Origin: Clostridiales bacterium
GTDB taxonomy: Bacteria > Bacillota_A > Clostridia > Saccharofermentanales > Saccharofermentanaceae
Reading direction: 5' to 3'
NCBI GenBank assembly: GCA_017649745.1
Contig: JAGCGE010000247.1
Coordinates: 1-26,875 of the forward strand
Length of the DNA: 26,875 nucleotides
Position numbers and translations under genes: made by a program. The notes beneath the pieces are model-generated. The model was given only the letters and a program-made list of their open reading frames with translations, made no database searches and was not told where the DNA came from. Shown in pieces: positions 20,072 through 26,839 of the stretch. Position 1 is the first letter of the stretch. Every line of letters starts with the position of its first letter.

Positions 20072-20665
20072 ATGGATTTAAAAATTGACGAACTCAAAAA
20101 CAAGGAAGGTAAAGTGTTTGCAGAGATGCTTTCCTTTCTTGGAGCTTCACAGGAAGATATTCTTCCTGGTAAGTTCAGAAACTTCAGGGGAGAGAAGAGA
20201 AAAGCTCCCGATGGCAGGATCGTTAATGATGAGGGAGTTAGAAGCTTCAATCTGTCCCTCAATAGTTTGCCTATAGAGGCAGTAGACAGCCTTGCAGCTC
20301 TTAAGATAAGAATCAAGGAGTTACCTCCTAAGAACGATGAGTATGGTGATGAGCCTCTAAGATTTGTTAAGGTTAACGTTGCTTACGGTGGTAAGATTCC
20401 TCCGGAACTGTACCTGGTTCTTAATGGTAAGAAGAAGTTACTTACTCAAGGTGAGTTAGGTCTTCTTGATGGCTCTAGATACAACTGTGTAGACATGACC
20501 ATCAGAACTTATCATAGAGATGCAGACACATGCACTTTATATTTGCAGAACGCTTACTTCGAACTTGAGCAAGATCCTGTAGCAGCTAAGTATGCTTCTT
20601 TGGAAGTTGACTCTTACTTAGGTAATAGTGTTACTGACGAAAGAGAGCCGTTACCCTTTGACTAA
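20072..20665 (+). CDS. SSB-like DNA-binding protein candidate (197 aa)
   Basis: The gene lies directly between the polymerase fusion and the SF2 helicase. The protein has a mixed beta-rich core (LRFVKVNVAYGGKIPPELYLVLNGKKKLL, YNCVDMTIRTYH, CTLYLQNAYFELEQDP) and ends in the acidic tip DEREPLPFD, reminiscent of the DDDIPF-type tail by which bacterial SSB and phage gp2.5-like proteins contact replication partners. The OB-fold is not proven by a motif. Position, size, beta content and tail support a single-stranded DNA-binding role. The GGAGAG site is well placed. Confidence 0.55.
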   Translation: MDLKIDELKNKEGKVFAEMLSFLGASQEDILPGKFRNFRGEKRKAPDGRIVNDEGVRSFNLSLNSLPIEAVDSLAALKIRIKELPPKNDEYGDEPLRFVKVNVAYGGKIPPELYLVLNGKKKLLTQGELGLLDGSRYNCVDMTIRTYHRDADTCTLYLQNAYFELEQDPVAAKYASLEVDSYLGNSVTDEREPLPFD

Positions 20666-20679
20666 GGAGAAAGATATTT

Positions 20680-21915
20680 ATGAATACGGAGTTATACCCG
20701 CATCAATTAAAAGCTCTTAAGAAGATGCACAATGGTTGTATTCTTTGTGGGAAAGTTGGTAGTGGAAAATCTAGGACCGCTTTAGCTTACGTTTACATTT
20801 GTGAGCTGGGCGGTTCTCTCCGTATTAATGGAGAAGGAGTATACACCAAACCAGAACTACCAAAAGATATTTACATCATTACTACAGCCAAGAAGAGAGA
20901 TACGATGGAATGGGATGAAGAGGTTGCTTACTTTCATCTACCGGAAGATATTCACGTTACAATCGATTCTTGGAACAACATACAGAAGTATAAGCACGTA
21001 GTAGGAGCTGTATTTATATTTGATGAGCAAAGAGTTGTAGGAAAGGGAGCTTGGGTTAAGAGCTTCTTAAGAATTGCTAAGGCGAATCACTGGATATTAT
21101 TGTCAGCTACACCGGGAGACAAATGGGAGGATTACATTCCGGTTTTCATAGCTAATGGTTTCTATAAGAATAGAAGTCAGTTTAAAGCAGAGCACATGAT
21201 ATTTAAGCCGTATCTAAAATTTCCAGTAATAGACCATTATGTAGGAACAAAGAGACTTAAGTATTATGCCGACCAGGTTTTAGTTCCAATGGATTTCGAA
21301 CACGACATTGTAAAACACCACATTGATATTCTCTGTGAGTACGATAAGAATCATTACAAGAAAGCGTTTAGAGATCGTTGGGACCCATATGAAAATTGTC
21401 CTATAGAAGAAACTGGCAAGCTTTGCTATGTGTTGCGAAGAGTTAGCAACGACAATCCATCTAGATATTCTCAGTTAAGAGAAATAATGAAAGAACATTC
21501 TAAAGCAATAATCTTCTACAATTTCACATACGAACTCATAGGTCTAAGGATATTCTTTACAGAGTCTGGTTATGAGATAGGAGAGTGGAACGGTGAGAAA
21601 CATACACCGATTCCAGAAGGTGACAAATGGGTTTACCTATGTCAGTACACAGCAGCATGTGAGGGTTGGAATGCAATTTCAACAGATACAATGATATTCT
21701 TCTCTCAAAATTATTCATATAAAATCACCGAACAAGCTGCAGGTAGAATTGACAGACTTAATACACCATTCAAGGAATTGTACTATTACTACTTCCGTTC
21801 CATGAGTCCTATTGACATAGCAATCAGAAGAGCTCTTAAACTTAAACAGACTTTTAATGAAAAGATATTTATGAAGGGAGTTCAGTATGATCAAGCAAAT
21901 ACCAGACCATCCTAA
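20680..21915 (+). CDS. SF2 (SNF2/DEAD-like) helicase-translocase (411 aa)
   Basis: Motif I GKVGSGKS at residues 24-31, motif II FDEQ with D115-E116-Q117 (a DEXQ variant of DEAD/DEAH), motif III LSATPG at about 140, and motif VI QAAGRIDR at 352-359. These cover both RecA-like lobes of an ATP-dependent DNA translocase or helicase. The length is compact but complete for phage replication helicases of this type. The start is set by TAAGGAG, which overlaps the stop of the previous gene; the spacer to ATG carries GATATTT. It would cooperate with the polymerase fusion and the nuclease genes downstream. Its 3' end overlaps the next start. Confidence 0.88.
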   Translation: MNTELYPHQLKALKKMHNGCILCGKVGSGKSRTALAYVYICELGGSLRINGEGVYTKPELPKDIYIITTAKKRDTMEWDEEVAYFHLPEDIHVTIDSWNNIQKYKHVVGAVFIFDEQRVVGKGAWVKSFLRIAKANHWILLSATPGDKWEDYIPVFIANGFYKNRSQFKAEHMIFKPYLKFPVIDHYVGTKRLKYYADQVLVPMDFEHDIVKHHIDILCEYDKNHYKKAFRDRWDPYENCPIEETGKLCYVLRRVSNDNPSRYSQLREIMKEHSKAIIFYNFTYELIGLRIFFTESGYEIGEWNGEKHTPIPEGDKWVYLCQYTAACEGWNAISTDTMIFFSQNYSYKITEQAAGRIDRLNTPFKELYYYYFRSMSPIDIAIRRALKLKQTFNEKIFMKGVQYDQANTRPS

Positions 21916-22222
21916 TTACGCAGTATCAGATCGTGGAAGCGTTTACAAAATTACACAGGATGGTTTGGTTGAGCTTAAGAAAGATATTTCCACAGGCTAT
22001 GCAAGAATAGAATTGGACAATAGAAAGTATTACATAGCTAGATTAGTTGCAGAACAATACTTACCCGAACCGACAGATCCAGGTCTAAAGATATTTTACT
22101 TAGACGGAGATCGAACCAATTGTGACTCAACTAATTTGGTTTGGCTTTCTAAGTCAGAGATACAAAGATATTCTTCATTTACATATGAATACAGACAAGA
22201 ATTGCTGAGAGGTAGAGTGTGA
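21887..22222 (+). CDS. NUMOD4/HNH-like protein, probably catalytically degenerate (111 aa)
   Basis: The N-terminal NYAVSDRGSVYK matches the NUMOD4 DNA-binding pattern. The C-terminal IARLVAEQYLPEPTDPGLKIFYLDGDRTNCDSTNLVWLS matches the HNH frame (RLVA ... NHIDGNxxNNxxxNLxW). In the usual x-N-H-x-D-G box the His is here Tyr (KIFYLDGD), so nuclease activity is doubtful; DNA binding may remain. It overlaps the helicase gene at its start by about 29 nt. A strong terminator (22208-22243) follows and includes the stop region. Such genes are often mobile homing elements. Confidence 0.75.
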   Translation: MIKQIPDHPNYAVSDRGSVYKITQDGLVELKKDISTGYARIELDNRKYYIARLVAEQYLPEPTDPGLKIFYLDGDRTNCDSTNLVWLSKSEIQRYSSFTYEYRQELLRGRV

Positions 22223-22243
22223 AAATCGCTCTATCTCTTTTTT
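22208..22243 (+). terminator. Strong intrinsic terminator ending the replication transcript
   Basis: AGAGGTAGAGTG (22208-22219) pairs with CGCTCTATCTCT (22227-22238), 12 bp with a G-U pair, around a 7-nt loop, followed by TTTTTT. The TGA stop (22220-22222) lies at the start of the loop. Confidence 0.88.
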
Positions 22244-22256
22244 GTCTCCCCCTAGA

Positions 22257-22285
22257 CCTCACGTGTCTTATTCTGTTTGTATAAT
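22257..22285 (+). promoter_or_regulatory. Promoter, divergent member of the phage family (for 22379 gene)
   Basis: A perfect -10 TATAAT (22280-22285) and a 17-nt spacer GTGTCTTATTCTGTTTG, similar to the spacer at 6023-6039 (GCGTCAATTTCTGCTTG). The -35 region CCTCAC (22257-22262) is poor. It restarts transcription after the terminator for the nuclease genes and the RNA-polymerase-like gene. Confidence 0.55.
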
Positions 22286-22378
22286 AGAAGGGAAGGGAAA
22301 AATTCGACTAGATATTTTCTGGTTCGTGCTTTTCACCTTCTTTTTGTTTTGTCTTTTTCGTGAAAGGAGGACACTACA

Positions 22379-22669
22379 ATGTTGGAGAGAGATTACCAAG
22401 CTAAAGTCATTAAAAGACTAAAGCAAACTTTCCCCGGAAGCATAATTCTAAAAAACGATGCACAACTCAAGCAGGGTATCCCAGACTTACTTGTACTATT
22501 CAAGGATAAGTGGGCAACTCTAGAAGTTAAAGTATCGGAAAAGGCGAGCCATAGACCAAACCAAGATTACAATGTTGAACGTATGAACGAGATGTCGTAT
22601 GCAGCCTTCATCTATCCAGAGAACGAAGAAAAGATATTCTCTGAATTGGAGGGGGTGTTTAATGCATGA
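22379..22669 (+). CDS. VRR-NUC domain nuclease (96 aa)
   Basis: GIPDLLVLFKDKWATLEVKVS carries the catalytic D36 and E49-V50-K51 of the VRR-NUC family (PF08774), a PD-(D/E)XK nuclease often found in phage replication modules and in structure-specific or Holliday-junction cleavage. The N-terminal RDYQAKVIKRLKQTFPGS and the C-terminal helix complete a single compact domain of usual size. AAAGGAGG is well placed. It overlaps the RecB-like gene by 4 nt (ATGA), so the two nucleases are coupled. Confidence 0.85.
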   Translation: MLERDYQAKVIKRLKQTFPGSIILKNDAQLKQGIPDLLVLFKDKWATLEVKVSEKASHRPNQDYNVERMNEMSYAAFIYPENEEKIFSELEGVFNA

Positions 22670-23304
22670 TTTGGTATGACCATAGTAAAGACGTGTTACC
22701 TGGTTCTCATGCCATACTAGGCGGTTCAAGGTATGCATGGCTTAACTACGACTACGACAAAATGTTCGCTTACTTGCAATCAACTTACGCTACAACTATT
22801 GGAACACTAATCCATGAGTTAGCAGCAAAACTCATTAAAACCAAAATTAAGGTGAGTAAAAGTGATGCTCGTAAAATGATTATGCTCCACTTACTAGACA
22901 ATAAAATTCCTAGGGCACTAATCGACATAGAAAGATATTTGCCAAATTTTGTTGCCTACGTAAATGATGCAATAGGTTTCGATATGAGACCTGAACAAGT
23001 TCTAAAGTATTCTGAAAACGCTTTCGGTACTGCAGATGCAATACACTTTAACGAAAAGAAAGGTTTCTTAAGAATACACGATTACAAAAGCGGTGTAACT
23101 CAACCTAACTTACATCAGTTAGAGATTTACGCTGCTTTGTTTTGTTTGGAGTACAAGATAGCTCCAAAAGATATTTCTACCGAACTTCGTATCTATTGGA
23201 GTTCTGAATTAATCACCGGTTTACCAACCGCAGCAGATATTGTTCCTGTTATGGACCAAATTATTACATTGGACAATTACCTAAAATCTATTAAGGAGGG
23301 CTAA
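22666..23304 (+). CDS. RecB/Cas4-like PD-(D/E)XK exonuclease (212 aa)
   Basis: The family motifs appear in order: G46-x3-H50 in GTLIHELAAKL, D124 in FGTADAIHF, D139-x-K141 in HDYKSG, and Q151-x3-Y155 in HQLEIYAALF. These are the metal-binding and DNA-contact residues of RecB/Cas4-type nucleases. No Cas4 cysteine cluster is seen. The start overlaps the VRR-NUC gene (ATGA), and its ribosome-binding site GGAGGGGG lies in it. The pair could act in recombination, DNA processing or exonuclease-coupled replication. No CRISPR is nearby. Confidence 0.85.
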   Translation: MIWYDHSKDVLPGSHAILGGSRYAWLNYDYDKMFAYLQSTYATTIGTLIHELAAKLIKTKIKVSKSDARKMIMLHLLDNKIPRALIDIERYLPNFVAYVNDAIGFDMRPEQVLKYSENAFGTADAIHFNEKKGFLRIHDYKSGVTQPNLHQLEIYAALFCLEYKIAPKDISTELRIYWSSELITGLPTAADIVPVMDQIITLDNYLKSIKEG

Positions 23305-23308
23305 GACA

Positions 23309-26300
23309 ATGAATGATTACCTCATGCATGTGGGCGTAGCTCATGATGAAGCGCCTCCTGGTAGAGGTTCAGGAAGATATCCTTTCGGATCTGGAGACAG
23401 ACCTCATCAACATTCTTGGGATTTGAAATCTAGATACGAAAAGCTCAAAGCTATGGGAATGTCTGAAAAAGATATTGCTGCAGCTATGGGTTATACAAAA
23501 GACGAATGGGACAAAGAGAAAGGTGAATGGGTTCAAGGAGGTCACATTGCAAAACTTCGTGCTGAGAAAGAGATTGCAACTGCAGAAGTTAACTCAGACA
23601 AGTATGAAGAAGTAATGTGGTACTACAATCACATCGATCCTAAAACTGGCAAGCCTTATACGAGAGCAGAGATTGCCAGACTTATGGGAATTAACGAGAG
23701 TTCTGTTCGTTCTATAGAGAATACAAAAACTGCAGCTGCTGACAATCAGTTGTTTAGGGCTGCAAACGATTTAAGAGCAGCTTCTGAGGAAAAAGGTTTC
23801 ATAGATATTTCCAAGGGAGCTGAATTAACGTTAGGAGTTTCACCAGACAGACTTAATACAGTTGTTGAAGTTTTGAAAAGAGAAGGATATTCTGTTCAGA
23901 ACATTGCAATACCTCAGGTTTCTATGCCAGGTAGAAATACAACTATGACAGTTCTTTGTCCTCCAGGTATGGAAGGTGAAGCTTTCAAACACAGATTCGA
24001 AGTTAAGTCACTGGAAGATATTTCAGGAATAGAAGAAGTCGCAACTCTTAAGGGTTGGCAGGACCCAGTTAAAGTAGACCTAAATCGTGTAAAGATATTA
24101 TACGATGAAGATGGTGGTTCTGCTAAAGACGGAATGATTGAAATAAGGGCTAAAACAGATTCTCAAGGTAATCCTATACCAGCTTGTGATGACCTTAGTT
24201 TAGGAAACGCAAGATACGGTCAGGTTAGAATAGCTGTTGACTGTGGAAAAGATGGAATTAGGTACATAAAGGGAATGGCGGTTTACAACCCAGACTTACC
24301 AGACGGACAAGATATTCGTGTCAACAGTAACAAGTCTAGAGATGATGGTGTTAAAAAGGCACTCAAGGATTACGAAGAGGGCTCTCCAAACCCATTTGGT
24401 TCTTCTGTTGTACAAACTTACATAAGAGACAAACAGGGTAACATCATTATAGACTCTAAAACTGGAAAACCTAAACTTTCTGCTATACAGTTCGTTGGAA
24501 CTCCTACAGAAGATGACCATGATATTCATGCAGAAGGTTCTTGGGGTGATTGGAGTAGAAATTTACCAGCTCAGTTCTTAGCTAAACAGTCTTTACCATT
24601 AGTTAAGCAGCAATTAAAGCTTAAGACTTTAGACGTTGAATCACAATACAAAGATATTTTGTCTATGACTAATGCGACTGTTAAAAAGAAGATGCTTATA
24701 GACTTTGCCGATGAATGTGATGCTGCAGCAGTTGATTTGAAAGCAGCTCCATTACCAGGACAAGGTGTTCATGTAATACTTCAGTCAAACACACTCAAGG
24801 ATTCAGAAGTGTATGCACCAAACTTTGCTAATGGCACAACAGTTGCTTTAGTAAGGTTTCCTCATACAGGTCCTTTTGAGATTCCGGTTTGTACAGTTAA
24901 TAACACAAACAAAGAAAGTATTGGACAGATTGGTAAGAATGCTAAGGATGCAATTTGTATCAGTTCCAATACAGCATCAAAATTATCAGGGGCAGATTTC
25001 GATGGAGACACTTGTATAGTAATACCTATGACGAGAAAGAATTCTCAAGGTGGTTTCGACAAGATTGTAAACATCAAGTCTGCTGATTCTTTACCTGGAC
25101 TTAAGAATTTCAATCCTACTGCAGAGTATGGAGAGAAAAGATATCCTGGGGTTAAGTATAAGAAAATGAACGCTCAGGAAAAAGGTAGAGAAATGGGAGT
25201 AGTCTCAAACCTGATTACAGACATGTATGCTAAGGGTTGTGAAAATCCAGAACACTTGGAAAGAGCAGTTAAGTATTCAATGGTCGTTATAGATGCAGAG
25301 AAACATAAACTTAACTATAAGCAAGCTGAAAAGGATTACAACATAGCAGAACTAAAAGATATTTACCAGCACAATGCTGACGGTTCTCATGGAGCTAGTT
25401 CTTTACTATCTAGGTCTAAATCTCCAATCAGTGTGACAATTAGGTCAGAAAGATATTTGATTGATCCTGATACTGGAGAAAAGAATTACCTTAGTCCTAA
25501 GAAAACAACTAAGAATGAAAGAGCTAGGGTAAAAGTAGAAGCTCCTGCTGACTATAGATATTTAGATTCTAATGGCAAGGCCCATAAATCGAAGTATCTG
25601 AAAGACGAGAACGGAAAAGATATTTACGCTACAGTTGGCGGAAAGATCAAACAGGACAAAACTGGTAACTATTACTACGATAAGGGTACTGGAAAAGACT
25701 CAAAAGATATTTGGGTTAATACCGGTAAGGTTAAAACCATAACACAAGACATTCCTAAAATGTCCTATTATAAGGATTCAAGGAGTCTACTCTCAGACAA
25801 CCCCGGGGCTATTGAGAAAACTTATGCCGATTATGCTAACCATATGAAAGCAATGGCTAATACAGCCCGTAAGGAATATTCAAGGATTCAGAGAGAAGAC
25901 AAACAGAAGATAGACCCTGTAGCTAAGAAAAAATATGCTGCAGAAGTAGCCTCCCTAGAGGAAAAACTAGTAGTCGCTAAAAAGAACAAGCCTAGAGAGC
26001 GTCAGGCACAGCTCCTATGCAATTCAAGGATTAATGCAGCTCTAGCAGAGGACCCAGAGAGGTACTCCTCCCAGGAGGAGAGGAAGAAATTAAGGGGTAT
26101 CCTACTAAAGCAGTCCCGTATTGACTGTGGTGCCCAGAAAACAAGGGTCAAATTCACAGACTCTGAATGGGAGGCTATACAGGCCCATGCCATAGGTGAG
26201 ACTAAACTTATGGACCTACTTAATAATTCCGATTCTGCAGAGTATGCTTCTAGAGCGTTACCTAGGGATTCAAGGATATCAGCTGCTAAGAAGTCCCTTA

Positions 26301-26392
26301 TCCAGACCTATTACAAAGCAGGTTACACCTATGAGCAGATCGCAGCTCTTACTAACGTACCACAAGGTTCTATTAGTGGAATTGTAGAGTAA
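23309..26392 (+). CDS. Two-barrel RNA-polymerase-like protein with DFDGD motif and helix-turn-helices (1027 aa)
   Basis: GADFDGDTCIVIP (D563, D565, D567) is the catalytic metal motif of two-barrel (double-psi beta barrel) RNA polymerases (bacterial beta', eukaryotic RdRP, phage YonO). It is preceded by VALVRFPHTGPFEIPVC, like the R-x-P segment before the same motif in YonO/RdRP enzymes. The N terminus (about 8-28) reads VGVAHDEAPPGRGSGRYPFGSG, resembling tags in Firmicutes phage proteins. Helix-turn-helix candidates follow at about 45-70 (MGMSEKDIAAAMGYT) and 115-135 (YTRAEIARLMGINESSVRSIE), and another closes the protein (YTYEQIAALTNVPQGSISG). The length is about twice that of YonO. A + strand unit with the nucleases, it could be a phage-specific RNA polymerase or primer-making enzyme; activity is unproven. 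AAGGAGGG precedes ATG. Confidence 0.75.
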   Translation: MNDYLMHVGVAHDEAPPGRGSGRYPFGSGDRPHQHSWDLKSRYEKLKAMGMSEKDIAAAMGYTKDEWDKEKGEWVQGGHIAKLRAEKEIATAEVNSDKYEEVMWYYNHIDPKTGKPYTRAEIARLMGINESSVRSIENTKTAAADNQLFRAANDLRAASEEKGFIDISKGAELTLGVSPDRLNTVVEVLKREGYSVQNIAIPQVSMPGRNTTMTVLCPPGMEGEAFKHRFEVKSLEDISGIEEVATLKGWQDPVKVDLNRVKILYDEDGGSAKDGMIEIRAKTDSQGNPIPACDDLSLGNARYGQVRIAVDCGKDGIRYIKGMAVYNPDLPDGQDIRVNSNKSRDDGVKKALKDYEEGSPNPFGSSVVQTYIRDKQGNIIIDSKTGKPKLSAIQFVGTPTEDDHDIHAEGSWGDWSRNLPAQFLAKQSLPLVKQQLKLKTLDVESQYKDILSMTNATVKKKMLIDFADECDAAAVDLKAAPLPGQGVHVILQSNTLKDSEVYAPNFANGTTVALVRFPHTGPFEIPVCTVNNTNKESIGQIGKNAKDAICISSNTASKLSGADFDGDTCIVIPMTRKNSQGGFDKIVNIKSADSLPGLKNFNPTAEYGEKRYPGVKYKKMNAQEKGREMGVVSNLITDMYAKGCENPEHLERAVKYSMVVIDAEKHKLNYKQAEKDYNIAELKDIYQHNADGSHGASSLLSRSKSPISVTIRSERYLIDPDTGEKNYLSPKKTTKNERARVKVEAPADYRYLDSNGKAHKSKYLKDENGKDIYATVGGKIKQDKTGNYYYDKGTGKDSKDIWVNTGKVKTITQDIPKMSYYKDSRSLLSDNPGAIEKTYADYANHMKAMANTARKEYSRIQREDKQKIDPVAKKKYAAEVASLEEKLVVAKKNKPRERQAQLLCNSRINAALAEDPERYSSQEERKKLRGILLKQSRIDCGAQKTRVKFTDSEWEAIQAHAIGETKLMDLLNNSDSAEYASRALPRDSRISAAKKSLIQTYYKAGYTYEQIAALTNVPQGSISGIVE

Positions 26393-26460
26393 TGAAAGAA
26401 AGGATTAAATCAAACTTAAATAGAATTAGTTTTAGTTAGGTTTGTAGAAAGGATTACACA

Positions 26461-26730
26461 ATGGCAGATACTAAACCAAAAAGTGTTTGGATCACAACAG
26501 TTGACAATCCATTTGATCCTTTCTCTCAATGGGATCGATGGTTCAACTTTGATGAACAGAAAAACTATCATACATGTGCGCGTGTTGCGAATTTAGCACC
26601 CACTTCAAATGAAAACTTAACAGAAAAAGAAAATGTTGAACTAATTAATTCAGCTTTAGTAACTTTATGTGAGTTTTATGGTCCAAAAGTTTACAGAATT
26701 GTAACAGAAGGCGAAACTCAGCCTTGGTAA
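26461..26730 (+). CDS. Small conserved phage protein (89 aa)
   Basis: The sequence KSVWITTVDNPFDPFSQWDRWFNFDEQKNYHTCARVANLA followed by NVELINSALVTLCEFYG is of a type I recall as frequent in Firmicutes phages, near the replication/packaging boundary. It is soluble, alpha/beta, with one conserved-looking Cys. GAAAGGA is well placed. In such phages terminase genes normally follow; here the contig ends before any terminase. Function unknown. Confidence 0.7.
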   Translation: MADTKPKSVWITTVDNPFDPFSQWDRWFNFDEQKNYHTCARVANLAPTSNENLTEKENVELINSALVTLCEFYGPKVYRIVTEGETQPW

Positions 26731-26762
26731 CTTTAATAATTTATAGAAAATTCAAGGAGTTT

Positions 26763-26834
26763 TAAGATTCTTTCCCCCATCTAAGTCCAAAACTTTAGAC
26801 AGGGGGGAGGGGTCTTAGAAATTACACCCCCTCC
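26763..26834 (+). promoter_or_regulatory. Large hairpin with a mutually exclusive alternative
   Basis: TAAGA (26763) pairs with TCTTA (ending 26817), continuing inward through C5 (26774-26778) with G-rich 26803-26812, and TCTAAGT with ACTTTAGA: about 20 pairs with bulges. Alternatively GGAGGGGT (26806-26813) pairs with ACCCCCTCC (26826-26834). The two cannot coexist, as in attenuators. No T tail follows the first. The element lies between the last gene and the contig end. Confidence 0.4.
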
Positions 26835-26839
26835 TGCAT

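Larger units (their letters stand above)
205..25713 (+). repeat. Dispersed, strand-oriented ATATT words (TTATATTT / GATATT[T/C])
   Basis: By eye I count about 40 copies of TTATATTT and some 70 or more of GATATT[T/C/A/G] on the + strand, roughly one per 150 bp from 205 to 25713, with no AAATATAA noticed. ATATT (about 170) outnumbers AATAT (under 20). The words occur in coding sequence in different frames, in intergenic DNA, in terminator loops and in promoter spacers. In the minus-strand integrase seven copies still lie on the + strand. Counts are by eye and need computing. Confidence 0.75.

Noticed and set aside
22666..23304. Cas4 of a CRISPR adaptation module
   Set aside because: No cysteine cluster, no cas1/cas2 and no array; the context is phage replication.
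205..25713. CRISPR array as explanation of the recurring words
   Set aside because: The words are only 7-8 nt, scattered inside genes, with no long identical repeats or uniform spacers.
205..25713. Codon or amino-acid preference as sole cause of the ATATT words
   Set aside because: They occur in different frames, in non-coding DNA and on the non-coding strand of the integrase.
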